A stretch of 64,000 nucleotides of DNA from Streptomyces sp. 11x1 (GTDB lineage: Bacteria; Actinomycetota; Actinomycetes; Streptomycetales; Streptomycetaceae), in contig NZ_CP122458.1 in the NCBI RefSeq assembly GCF_032598905.1, positions 9,201,001 to 9,265,000 of the forward strand, in the 5' to 3' direction. Shown here one piece after another: positions 36,312 through 44,358 of this stretch. Below the pieces are notes generated by a model. That model saw only the letters and a list, made by a program, of their open reading frames with translations. It ran no database searches and was not told the origin of the DNA. Every line of letters starts with the position of its first letter. Position 1 is the stretch's first letter. The position numbers and the translations under genes were made by a program.

Positions 36312-37625
36312 TCACCCCACCCGCCGCCGCCCCTCCACCGCTTCGGAGGCCCCCGCTTCGGGGACCCCCGCCTCGGACAGCCGCGCGGTGATCACCAGCG
36401 TCCCCTCCTCGATCTGGTAGTCGAGCGGTAGCTCAAGCCCCCGCATCGCCGCGACCATCCCCGTGTTGGATGCCTGCGTCACCACGTACACGCTCTCGCA
36501 GCCCGTCTCGGCCGCCATCTCCACCAGCCGGCGGAGCAGTTCACCGCCGATGCCCCGCCGCTGCCACTCGTCCTCGACGAGCAGCGCGATCTCGGTCTCG
36601 TCGCCGTCCCAGAGAAGGTGTCCCAGCCCTACGAGGCGCCCCGAGGCCGTCTGTACGGCGAGCGTCCGCCCGAAGCGCGGGCTGAGCAGGTGCTTGAGAT
36701 AGCGGTCGGCGTCCCCCACGGGCCCGTGGTACCGCATGGTCAGCGTGCGCACGGAGCACCGCTCGTGCATCGCCTTCGCCGCCCGCAGGTCGCCGACGTC
36801 GGCGCGGCGCACCATGATGTCGTTGCCCTCCGGCAGGGTCAGCACGTCCTGGCTGCGCGGGATCCGGGGCCCCAGACGCGCGTCCAGCTCCACCAGCGCC
36901 CGGGCCCGCGCGAACTCGGTCGGTGTGAACGGCAGATACGGCCGCTCCACGGTGATCACCCCGCCCTCCGGAGCCCGCAGCCGCATCACCGTGTCCTCCA
37001 GGACGCCCTCGACCGGGACACCCTTCTGGGCCCGCCCCGAGCCGGGAGCGGTGGCGGGCAGCGAGCGGATCGTGCAGCGGCCGAGCAACTGCCGCAGCGC
37101 GAGCGGGAGTTCCGCCGCGTCCAGCGCCGTGCGGGTGGCCAGACCGAGGATCCGGGTCGGGGCGTCCACCAGGTCGTGGGCGTCACCGCGCTCGATCCAG
37201 GTCCCGGTGCCGCCCGACTCCGCCACGGCGTGGCCGATCTCGGTGGCGGACAGTTCCTCGGGCGCCCTGAGCAGGAACTCGTCGACCGTGCCCTCGGCCA
37301 GCGGATGCGTCTGCAGGCTCAGGATGTCGACCCTGAGTTCCGCGAGCGCCGTGCACAGCGCGGCCAGCGAACCCGGTTCGTCCTTCACCGTCGTCCGCAT
37401 ACGCCACATCAACGTCGCACCCGTGACCACCGGGGCGACCGTCTCCGACGGCCCGGCCTGCCGCCCCTCGGCGAGCGGCGGCCGGGCGTCGGTATCCTTC
37501 GGCGGCGGCGCGTGGCCGTGGCGCCGTTCCCACCAGCCGCGAACCCCGGTGAGGGCGGCGTGCAGCGGGTGGTGCATGGGGCGGCTGTGGCTCGCCCGCG
37601 TCACATCGGACATGTCCTGAGTCAT
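36312..37625 (-). CDS. ACT-domain GNAT N-acetyltransferase
   Basis: 437 residues. An ACT-like domain near 75-145 (MRTTVKDEPGSLAALCTALAELRVDILSLQTHPL) is joined to a C-terminal GNAT domain (about 275-420) with the acetyl-CoA loop VEDEWQRRGIGGELLRRLVE (Q-R-R-G-I-G-G). ACT domains bind amino acids, so an amino-acid-gated acetyltransferase is inferred. The start at 37625 is the first ATG giving a compact N-terminus; 37613 is an alternative, and no clear Shine-Dalgarno sequence marks either. Confidence 0.85.
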   Translation of the reverse strand: MTQDMSDVTRASHSRPMHHPLHAALTGVRGWWERRHGHAPPPKDTDARPPLAEGRQAGPSETVAPVVTGATLMWRMRTTVKDEPGSLAALCTALAELRVDILSLQTHPLAEGTVDEFLLRAPEELSATEIGHAVAESGGTGTWIERGDAHDLVDAPTRILGLATRTALDAAELPLALRQLLGRCTIRSLPATAPGSGRAQKGVPVEGVLEDTVMRLRAPEGGVITVERPYLPFTPTEFARARALVELDARLGPRIPRSQDVLTLPEGNDIMVRRADVGDLRAAKAMHERCSVRTLTMRYHGPVGDADRYLKHLLSPRFGRTLAVQTASGRLVGLGHLLWDGDETEIALLVEDEWQRRGIGGELLRRLVEMAAETGCESVYVVTQASNTGMVAAMRGLELPLDYQIEEGTLVITARLSEAGVPEAGASEAVEGRRRVG

Positions 37626-37942
37626 GTGGCCACTGTGGACGAACGGTGTTGCGTGATCACGAACGCTTTGTGACTGACCGGTAAAAGCATCGTTCCGCAC
37701 CTTTTGTTGCTTTTTCTATGACTGATGCTGTCGGAACCGATGCCAACGGTGACCGGAGAGGTCAGACCAGCGCCGCACGCACCCGCCGCGACCGGTGAAG
37801 AACCGCGGATGGTCCTCAGCACCCGCCGGGGTCACGCCCCTGCAAAGATCGCGTCACGGGAAGACGGTAGGAGCCATCACTGGCAATCGCCCCTGACCTG
37901 CGGAGACGCGGCGGTCAGGGGCTCATGTCCCCATGCCGACGG
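37626..37942. other. Intergenic region between the GNAT and phosphatase genes
   Basis: 317 bp, both flanking genes on the minus strand. It holds the phosphatase terminator hairpin (37890-37921), a CGTGATCACG palindrome near 37650 close to the GNAT start, and otherwise nothing gene-like. The region is less GC-rich than its flanks near 37680-37730, as expected of a promoter. Confidence 0.45.
37890..37921 (-). terminator. Terminator of the PhoD-like gene
   Basis: CCCCTGACC (37890-37898) and GGTCAGGGG (37913-37921) form a perfect 9-bp stem with a 14-base loop, 21 bases past the end of the minus-strand phosphatase gene. Confidence 0.75.
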
Positions 37943-39538
37943 CTACTGCCCGACGAGGCCCGGCTGGAGCACCTTCGTGTACAGCACGGTCCCGTCCTGC
38001 TCCCGCAGCCGGACCGTCAACTCCCCGCTGTGGCCGTCGATGTCGACCTCGCCGAAGAACTGGTAGCCGCCCGCCGGGGAGACGTTCGCCGTGGTCGGTG
38101 CCTTGACGAAGACCCGCTCGGGGCCGAAGGTGCCGTCCAGCGCGTTCGCCGGGAAGGCGCCGGCGTTCAGCGGCCCGGAGACGAACTCCCAGAACGGCTC
38201 GAAGTCGGTGAAGGCGGCCCGCGAGGGCTGGTAGTGCTGCGCCGAGGTGTAGTGCACGTCCGCCGTCAGCCACACCGTACCGGTGATCCGCCGATGCTTG
38301 ATGAAGCGCAGCAGCTCGGCGATCTGCAGCTCTCGGCCCAGCGGAGCGCCCGGGTCGCCCTGCGCCACGGCCTCGATGTTCGGCTTGCCGTCCCCGGTGT
38401 CGGGCACGACCAGGCCGAGCGGCATGTCGGAGGCGATCACCTTCCACACCGCGCGCGACCGCGACAGCTCCCGCTTGAGCCACTCCAACTGCTCGACGCC
38501 GAGAATGCCCACCGGGTCGGTGGTCTGCACACCGGGCGAGTTGGCGTCGCGGTACGTACGCATGTCCAGCACGAACACGTCCAGCAGTGGACCGTGGTGC
38601 ACCACCCGGTGCACACGGCCCTCCCGGGAGCCCGGCCGCAGCGTGGAGATCGGAAAGTACTCGCCGAACGCCCGCCGCGCCCGCGCCGCCAGCACGTCGA
38701 CACTCTTCTCGGTGTACCGCGCGTCGGTGAGGATCTCGCCCGGATACCAGTTGTTGGTGACCTCGTGGTCGTCCCACTGCACGATCGCCGGGACCTGGGC
38801 GTTGAACCGCTTGAGGTTCTCGTCCAGCAGGTTGTAGCGGAAGTTGCCCCGGAACTCGGCGAGGGTCTCCGCGACCTTCGACTTCTCCTCGGTGGTGATG
38901 TTCCGCCAGGTGCCGCCGCCGGGGAGGGCCACCGTCGCCGCGATGGGGCCGTCGGCGTAGATGGTGTCGCCGCTGAACAGGAAGAAGTCCGGGTCCAGCG
39001 CGCCCATCGCGTCGAAGATCCGGTAGCCGCCCCGGTCGGGGTTGATGCCCCAGCCCTGTCCGGCCAGGTCGCCCGACCACACGAACCGAGCCCCGGAGCG
39101 GCGTTTCAGGGCCGGCGTACGGAACGTTCCGGTGACCGGTTCCCCGGTGCGACGCGGGTCGTCGGGGTCGGCGAGCAGCACGCGGTAGTGGATCTGCTCG
39201 CCCGAGGGCAGCCCGCGCAGGCGGGTCGTACCGGTGAAGTCCGTGCCGGCGTCCAGCAGCGGGCCGTGCCATCTGCGCGGGTTGCGGAACGACTCGGTGG
39301 CGGACGTCTCGACGATCATCCGAGCCGGACGGTCCGACCGCACCCACACCAGCCCGGAGTGCGCGGTCACGTCCCCGGCCTGCACACCCCAGCCGGCCCT
39401 GGGCCGCCCCGAGAGGGCCAGCGCGGGCGCCGAGCCGAGCGCGACGGAACCGGGCAGCGCCAGCGCCGCCGACGCGGCGAACGAGCCGCGCAGCACGCTG
39501 CGGCGACCGGGCAGGGAACTCGGCGGACGGTGTGACAT
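37943..39538 (-). CDS. PhoD-like alkaline phosphatase/phosphodiesterase, Tat-exported
   Basis: 531 residues. The N-terminus has a twin-arginine signal (G-R-R-S-V-L-R about 10-16, then an Ala/Leu h-region and A-x-A cleavage at about 41). The body is a PhoD domain: an N-terminal Ig-like segment GWGVQAGDVTAHSGLVWVRSD, then the metal-binding LFSGDTIYADGPI (near 200), WDDHEVTNNWYPG and VWLTADVHYTSAQHY. PhoD enzymes release phosphate from phosphodiesters and teichoic acids, using Ca and Fe outside the cell. GGAGG precedes the ATG. Phosphate regulation is usual in the family, but no clear PHO box was seen. Confidence 0.93.
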   Translation of the reverse strand: MSHRPPSSLPGRRSVLRGSFAASAALALPGSVALGSAPALALSGRPRAGWGVQAGDVTAHSGLVWVRSDRPARMIVETSATESFRNPRRWHGPLLDAGTDFTGTTRLRGLPSGEQIHYRVLLADPDDPRRTGEPVTGTFRTPALKRRSGARFVWSGDLAGQGWGINPDRGGYRIFDAMGALDPDFFLFSGDTIYADGPIAATVALPGGGTWRNITTEEKSKVAETLAEFRGNFRYNLLDENLKRFNAQVPAIVQWDDHEVTNNWYPGEILTDARYTEKSVDVLAARARRAFGEYFPISTLRPGSREGRVHRVVHHGPLLDVFVLDMRTYRDANSPGVQTTDPVGILGVEQLEWLKRELSRSRAVWKVIASDMPLGLVVPDTGDGKPNIEAVAQGDPGAPLGRELQIAELLRFIKHRRITGTVWLTADVHYTSAQHYQPSRAAFTDFEPFWEFVSGPLNAGAFPANALDGTFGPERVFVKAPTTANVSPAGGYQFFGEVDIDGHSGELTVRLREQDGTVLYTKVLQPGLVGQ

Positions 39539-39900
39539 GAATGCGCCTCCAGCGACGGATCCGGCCAATGTGCACAGCCACAACTACGCGCACGCCGCAG
39601 CGCACACGGAAACGACAAGTGAACAACTGCGCGGGCCGAGGGGAAGCCGACACCGCGTGCCGCTCGGGGGTACCTGTGCGTTGCCGGGTGCGGGCCCGGT
39701 GGGGCTTCTCGCGCAGTTCCCCGCGCGCCTGAAGAAGGCTTCGGCCCTTCGTCAAAAAGCACGGGGCGCAGCCCCGGCTTTTTTGAGGGGCGCGGGGAAC
39801 TGCGCGAGAAGCCCCACCGGAAGGACGCCTGGGGGTCGAAGGGGCGCAGCCCCTGGGTGATGGGACGGGTAGGGGCGGCGGGGGCGAAAACCCTACGGAC
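39539..39900. other. Intergenic region with large palindromic element
   Basis: 362 bp between two minus-strand genes. It carries the PhoD promoter and ribosome binding site at its left end, the 119-bp inverted-repeat element, and another GGGGCGCAGCCCC hairpin near 39841-39853. No coding signal. Confidence 0.6.
39699..39817. repeat. Streptomyces intergenic palindromic element (copy 2), 28-bp perfect inverted repeat
   Basis: Left arm 39699-39726 begins GTGGGGCTTCTCGCGC and right arm 39790-39817 is its exact complement; the 63-bp centre has another hairpin (GGGGCGCAGCCCC then a T-run). GGGGAACTGCGCGA-type elements recur between Streptomyces genes and act as terminators or structural repeats. 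Confidence 0.85.
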
Positions 39901-41343
39901 TCACCCCACCACGGCCGCCAACACCCGCACCCCCTCCCGAATCCGCCCGGGAGACAGATGCGCGTACCCCAGAACCAACCGCACCCGCCCATCCGGCACC
40001 CGCCCGTACTCCGCCACGCCCCGCACCCCCACCCCACCCGCCCGGGCCCGCTCCAGAAACCCCTCGACCGCCCCGTACCGCTCCGGCAGCGCCACGATGA
40101 CATGCAGCCCGGCGGCGATCCCGGACACCTCCGCCCCCGGAAAGTGCTCGGCGAGCGCCGCAACCAGCACGTCCCGTCGCTCCCGGTACGCCCGCTGACA
40201 CCGCCGCAGCTGCCGGTCGTAGTCCCCCCGCTCCAAGAACCGCGCGAACAGTGCCTGGTCGATGGTGGGATGCCCGAGATCCATGGTCCGCTTGCGCTCG
40301 ACGACCTCCTCCGCCAGCCACGTCGGCACGAGCAGCCAGCCGAGCCGCAGCCCCGGCGCGAGGGACTTGCTCACGGACCCCGTGTAGGCGACCCGCTCGG
40401 GGTCGAGGCCCTGCAGCGCCCCCACGGGGGCGCGGTCGTAGCGGAAGTCCCCGTCGTAGTCGTCCTCGACGACCAGCCCGTCCACCGCCCGCGCCCAGTC
40501 GAGCAGTTCGCCCCGCCGCCGCGCGGAGTACGCGATACCGGTCGGGAACTGGTGCGCCGGCGTCGTCACCACGGCCCGCACCCCCGTCTCCCGCAGCGGA
40601 GCGACAGCCAGCCCCTCGTCGTCCAGCGGCAGCGGCACGGTGGCGAGCCCGGTGGCCGCGTACAGCGTCCCGTGCTCGGGGCTCCCGGGGTCCTCGACGC
40701 CGACGACGCGTGTCCCGCGAGCGTGGAGCACGGCTCCGAGCAGCGTGGTGGCCTGGGCCACCCCGGAGACGACGACGATCCGCTCCGGGTCGGCGACCAC
40801 GCCCCGCCGCCGGGTGAGCAGTTCGGCGAGCGCGACACGCAGCCGGGGCAGCCCGCGCGGATCCGGGTAACCCAGCTCGTGGTGCGGCAGCTCCGCGAGG
40901 ACCCCACGCTGGGCCGCCGCCCACGCCGCCCGGGGGAACAGCGACAGGTCGGGCGTCCCGGGCACGAAGTCGGCGCGGGCGCCCGGCGGACGCGGAGCGA
41001 GGTCCCGCGCGCGTGGCGGCGCCGTCGTGCGCACGGCGGCGCCCACCCAGGTTCCGGCGCCCCGGCCACTGCGCAGGTACCCCTCCGCGACCAGTTGCTC
41101 GTACGCCTCCGTCACCAGTCCGCGCGAGACGCCGAGGTCGGCGGCCAGCTCCCGGCTCGCCGGCAGCCGCGTCCCCCGTGCGAGGCGCCCCGACCGGATC
41201 GCCTCCCTCAGCGCCGCCTGCAACGTGCGTCCACGCGCGCGTGCGGGCGCGTCGGCGACGGGCAGCAGCAACTCCCAGGCGGCGGCCCAGGGAGCGAACC
41301 TGGGGAGCGCGCCACGGTCGGAATTGGACCCCGATGACGTCAT
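39901..41343 (-). CDS. MocR-type GntR regulator with aminotransferase-like domain
   Basis: 480 residues. An N-terminal GntR winged HTH (about 35-95: LQAALREAIRSGRLARGTRLPASRELAADLGVSRGLVTEAYEQL) is fused to a fold-type I PLP aminotransferase-like domain (about 130-470; VEDDYDGDFRYDRAPVGALQGLD and the PLP lysine in YTGSVSKSLAPGLRLGW). MocR proteins sense PLP or amino-compounds. Divergent by 47 bp from a DMT transporter gene, its likely target. The minus-strand promoter candidate TAAGGT lies eight bases upstream of the ATG. Confidence 0.94.
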   Translation of the reverse strand: MTSSGSNSDRGALPRFAPWAAAWELLLPVADAPARARGRTLQAALREAIRSGRLARGTRLPASRELAADLGVSRGLVTEAYEQLVAEGYLRSGRGAGTWVGAAVRTTAPPRARDLAPRPPGARADFVPGTPDLSLFPRAAWAAAQRGVLAELPHHELGYPDPRGLPRLRVALAELLTRRRGVVADPERIVVVSGVAQATTLLGAVLHARGTRVVGVEDPGSPEHGTLYAATGLATVPLPLDDEGLAVAPLRETGVRAVVTTPAHQFPTGIAYSARRRGELLDWARAVDGLVVEDDYDGDFRYDRAPVGALQGLDPERVAYTGSVSKSLAPGLRLGWLLVPTWLAEEVVERKRTMDLGHPTIDQALFARFLERGDYDRQLRRCQRAYRERRDVLVAALAEHFPGAEVSGIAAGLHVIVALPERYGAVEGFLERARAGGVGVRGVAEYGRVPDGRVRLVLGYAHLSPGRIREGVRVLAAVVG

Positions 41344-41390
41344 GGAAGTGGACCTTAAACCGGACCGCCCGGCTCCCTAGCGTCACGACC

Positions 41391-42596
41391 ATGAAGCCCG
41401 CACCCACCGCCCCGCCCCCTTCCGCGATCACCGGATCCCTCCTCGCCGCCCTCGCCTGCGTGCTCGTCGGCGGTTCGTTCACCGCCAACAGCGTCCTGGG
41501 CGACTACCCGTACGCGGGCGGCCAGTTCCTCCGCTACGGCCTCGCCTGTCTCCTGCTGCTCCCGCTGCTCGGCCAGGGCGGCACGGCACCCCTGCGCCGG
41601 CTCACCGCACGGCAGTGGGCACGGCTGGGGCTGCTCGCGGCGGTCGGCATGGTCGGCTTCAACATCGCCGTGCTCGCGGCCGAACGCTCGGCGGAACCGG
41701 CGGTACCGGGGGTCTTCGTGGGCTGTGCCCCGGTGGCCGTGGCGGTCCTCGTCCCGCTGACGGAGGGCCGCCGCCCCCGGCGGACGGTCCTGCACGGGGC
41801 GCTGCTGGTGGCGGCCGGCGCGTTCGCCGTCCAGGGCTGGGGCCGTACGGACGCAGTCGGCATCGCCTTCTCGTTGTGCGCGCTGGCGGGCGAGATCGGC
41901 TTCGCGGTGCTGGCCGTGCCCGTGCTGCGGCCGCTGGGCCCGCGGCTGCTGTCGGCGACCGTGTGCGCGGTGGCCGCGATCGAGTCGGCCGTCGTCGGCC
42001 TGGCCGTCGACGGCGGCGCGTGGCTGGAGCGCCCGGACGGCACGGAGGCCGCCGCGCTGCTGTGGCAGGCGGCGGTCGTCACGGTCGTCGGGTTCGTGTG
42101 CTGGTACATGGGCGTGCAGCGCATCGGCGCCGAGCGCGCCACCCTCTTCTCCGGCCTCATCCCGGTGGCCGCAGCCTGCACGGCCCCCCTCGTCGGCACG
42201 GGCTCCTACGGTGCCGCGCAGGCCGTAGGCAGCGTGCTGGTGGGCGCCGGGGTCGCCCTGGGGTCCGGGGCGTCGACCCGCCGCCGGGCGGCAGGCCGAC
42301 CGCCGGCCCGGTCAGCGGCTGCCGTCGAGGATGACGCGGGCGACCAGGGCGGGGTCGTCGTTCATCGGGCAGTGGCCGCAGCCGGGCAGCCGCACCAGCC
42401 GGGCGCCGGGGATGACCCGCTTGGCGCGGACGCCCTGGCGGCGGACGAGCAGCCAGTCCCGGGTGCCCCAGGCCACGGTGACGGGCAGACCGGGGACGTC
42501 GTCGGTGAACAGGACGCTGCCACCGGCCCGGAGGGTCTCGTCGAACCCGGTGGCCCCCGCCAGGGCGAGCGTCTCGGCGACCACCGCCTCGGGTGA
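41391..42596 (+). CDS. DMT (EamA/RhaT) family transporter with long C-terminal overlap
   Basis: 401 residues as read. Ten hydrophobic segments fill the first 300 residues (two EamA repeats; GGSFTANSVLGDYPYAGGQFLRYGLACLLLLPLL early, GFVCWYMGVQRIGAERATLFSGLIPVAA late). After about residue 305 the frame runs on as a hydrophilic tail of about 95 residues that overlaps the convergent hydrolase gene by 285 bp. TAGCGT lies seven bases before the ATG (leaderless). Start and transporter domain are solid; the tail may reflect a frameshift, since another frame stops near 42333. Probably regulated by the divergent MocR protein. Confidence 0.8.
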   Translation: MKPAPTAPPPSAITGSLLAALACVLVGGSFTANSVLGDYPYAGGQFLRYGLACLLLLPLLGQGGTAPLRRLTARQWARLGLLAAVGMVGFNIAVLAAERSAEPAVPGVFVGCAPVAVAVLVPLTEGRRPRRTVLHGALLVAAGAFAVQGWGRTDAVGIAFSLCALAGEIGFAVLAVPVLRPLGPRLLSATVCAVAAIESAVVGLAVDGGAWLERPDGTEAAALLWQAAVVTVVGFVCWYMGVQRIGAERATLFSGLIPVAAACTAPLVGTGSYGAAQAVGSVLVGAGVALGSGASTRRRAAGRPPARSAAAVEDDAGDQGGVVVHRAVAAAGQPHQPGAGDDPLGADALAADEQPVPGAPGHGDGQTGDVVGEQDAATGPEGLVEPGGPRQGERLGDHRLG

Positions 42597-43145
42597 ACGG
42601 CGGCCCGGGCGGGCGTAGATGGTGCTCGTCAGGGCGGTGCGGCCGGCCGCCGACCGGGACAGCCGCTCGACCAGCGGGAGCGGCAGGCGCCGTGAGATGT
42701 GCCGCATGGTGAGCAGGACGCCGAACGCGTAACGCCGCTCGGTCTCGTTCCAGAACCCGGCCGGGGACAGGGCCGTGACGGACCGTACGAGCTTCTCGCG
42801 GCCCAGTTCCAGGGCGAGCAGGCCGCCCAGGGAGTTGCCCGCCACGTGGGGCCGGTCGAGGTCCAGCGCCTCGCAGAAGGCGCCGAAGACGGCGGTCGTC
42901 GTGGGCAGGTCGTAGGTGAGACCGTCCGGCAGCGCGGGGGAGGCGCCGAAGCCGGGCAGGTCGACGGTGATGACCTCGCGCTCGGCCGCCAGGATGTGCG
43001 TCACCGGGTCCCAGGCCTGCCGGTGGTGGCCGATGCCGTGCAGCAGGAGCAGCGGTTCTCCGGCGCCCTCGCGGGTGTAGGAAACCGTCACGGACCGCGG
43101 ACCGAGCGGGGAGGGGACCTGGAAGGAGACCGTGGCGGCGGACAT
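42312..43145 (-). CDS. Alpha/beta hydrolase
   Basis: 277 residues. The oxyanion-hole region is LLLHGIGHHRQAWDPV, the nucleophile elbow G-N-S-L-G-G (about 112-117, nucleophile Ser), the catalytic acid near TDDVPGLPVTVAWGTRDWL, and the catalytic His in GCGHCPMNDDP. This is the classical esterase/lipase-type fold with the complete triad. GAGGAG precedes the ATG. Divergent from an ECF41-type sigma factor gene, and the shared region carries inverted TGTCA elements, so it may belong to that sigma factor's regulon. Confidence 0.9.
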   Translation of the reverse strand: MSAATVSFQVPSPLGPRSVTVSYTREGAGEPLLLLHGIGHHRQAWDPVTHILAAEREVITVDLPGFGASPALPDGLTYDLPTTTAVFGAFCEALDLDRPHVAGNSLGGLLALELGREKLVRSVTALSPAGFWNETERRYAFGVLLTMRHISRRLPLPLVERLSRSAAGRTALTSTIYARPGRRSPEAVVAETLALAGATGFDETLRAGGSVLFTDDVPGLPVTVAWGTRDWLLVRRQGVRAKRVIPGARLVRLPGCGHCPMNDDPALVARVILDGSR

Positions 43146-43200
43146 GGTGCAGCTCCTCGTGTGGGCGGACGGACGGGCCGGCGTGCGGCGGTCGTAGACA

Positions 43201-43247
43201 GCTTGTCAGCAACTGCTACCGGCGGGTAGTCCCCGGCGGTGACAAGC
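43201..43247. promoter_or_regulatory. Inverted TGTCA elements between hydrolase and sigma-factor genes
   Basis: GCTTGTCA (43201-43208) and TGACAAGC (43240-43247) form a perfect inverted repeat 31 bp apart. TGTCA matches the conserved -35 of ECF41-type promoters (TGTCAC; known for the family), one facing each gene. The expected -10 CGTC is only approximate (AGTC at 43228-43231 on the plus strand). Confidence 0.5.
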
Positions 43248-43305
43248 CGCGCGCTTCACGGGAATCGCCTGGACACGGCCCCGCCCCTCGGGTTGGGATG
43301 GAACG

Positions 43306-44196
43306 GTGACCACCGACATCGCGATCGACGTCTTCGAAGAGCACCGTTCCGTCCTGATGGGAGTCGCCTACCGGATGCTCGGCCGGGTCGCCGACGCCGA
43401 GGACGTGGTCCAGGAGACCTGGCTGCGCTGGTCCGGCGCCGACCGCTCCGACGTGTGCGAACCGCGTGGCTACCTGGTCCGGATCACCACCCGGCTCGCC
43501 ATCGACCGGCTGCGCCAGGTGCAGTCGCGCAACGAGGCGTACCCCGGCCCCTGGCTCCCGGAGCCCTACGTCACCGACTACGCGGCCACCGTCCCGGACA
43601 CCGCCGAGCGGGCCGTCCTCGCCGACACCGTCTCCCTCGCGCTCCTGGTCGTCCTGGAGTCCCTCTCGCCCCTGGAACGCGCCGTGTTCGTGCTCCGGGA
43701 GGCCTTCGGCTACCCGTACGCCGACATCGCGGCCATGATCGACCGCGCCGAGCCGGCCGTGCGCCAGCTCGCCGGGCGGGCTCGCCGGCACGTCGACGAG
43801 CGGCGCCCGCGCTACGAGGTCGACCCCGGCGAACGGCGCGCGCTGACGGAGAAGTTCCTCGCCGCCGCGGAGGACGGCGACCTCGCCGGACTCATGGCGC
43901 TGCTGGCCCCCGACGTCCGTCTGGTGGGCGACGGCGGGGGCATCGGCAAGGCCCCGGTGCGGGTCCTCGAAACCGCTGACAGGGTGGGCCGGTTCGTGCA
44001 CGGCGCGGCCGGCAAGGGCCTGCTGGACGCCTCGTTGCGGTTCATGGAGATCAACGGCGGTTTCGCCGTGGTCCTCGTCTCCGGTGGCGAGGTCGACAGC
44101 GTCTTCCAACTCGACGTCGCCGACGGGCTCGTCCAGTGCGTCTACATCGTGCGCAACCCGGAGAAGCTGCTCTCCGTGGCGGCCGTGAAGCCTTGA
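43306..44196 (+). CDS. ECF41-type RNA polymerase sigma factor (SigJ-like) with SnoaL-like C-terminal domain
   Basis: 296 residues. Sigma region 2 (EEHRSVLMGVAYRMLGRVADAEDVVQETWLRW, about 10-42) and region 4 (about 105-155) are followed by a C-terminal SnoaL-like domain of about 110 residues with the D-G-G-G-x-x-K motif (about 207-213) and N-P-E-K-L near the end. Together these mark the ECF41 group, in which the C-terminal domain regulates the sigma factor in place of an anti-sigma protein. The GTG start has TGGGAT six bases upstream. ECF41 factors usually drive a neighbouring oxidoreductase or carboxymuconolactone-decarboxylase gene; here the neighbour is an alpha/beta hydrolase. Confidence 0.92.
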   Translation: MTTDIAIDVFEEHRSVLMGVAYRMLGRVADAEDVVQETWLRWSGADRSDVCEPRGYLVRITTRLAIDRLRQVQSRNEAYPGPWLPEPYVTDYAATVPDTAERAVLADTVSLALLVVLESLSPLERAVFVLREAFGYPYADIAAMIDRAEPAVRQLAGRARRHVDERRPRYEVDPGERRALTEKFLAAAEDGDLAGLMALLAPDVRLVGDGGGIGKAPVRVLETADRVGRFVHGAAGKGLLDASLRFMEINGGFAVVLVSGGEVDSVFQLDVADGLVQCVYIVRNPEKLLSVAAVKP

Positions 44197-44243
44197 TGAA
44201 CGCTGTCGGGCGTCCGGCCCGTCGGATGCCCGAGGGTTCGATG

Positions 44244-44279
44244 ATTGGTCTTGACCAAGGGTGGGGGCACGCCTATGGT
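44244..44279 (+). promoter_or_regulatory. Promoter of the GntR gene overlapped by a DasR-like operator
   Basis: TTGACC (44251-44256), 17-bp spacer and TATGGT (44274-44279) form a strong principal-sigma promoter. The palindrome TTGGTC-TT-GACCAA (44245-44258) covers the -35. The 16-mer at 44244-44259 matches the DasR site pattern (ACTGGTCTAGACCAGT) at about 12 of 16 positions. A bound GntR/HutC dimer would block RNA polymerase. Confidence 0.65.
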
Positions 44280-44358
44280 CGCAAGAAAGTGCAACAACCT
44301 TTAATAAACAAGGGCGCTAAAAACGCCGCCGGGCCACGGCGAAGCAGCGGAGGACAGG

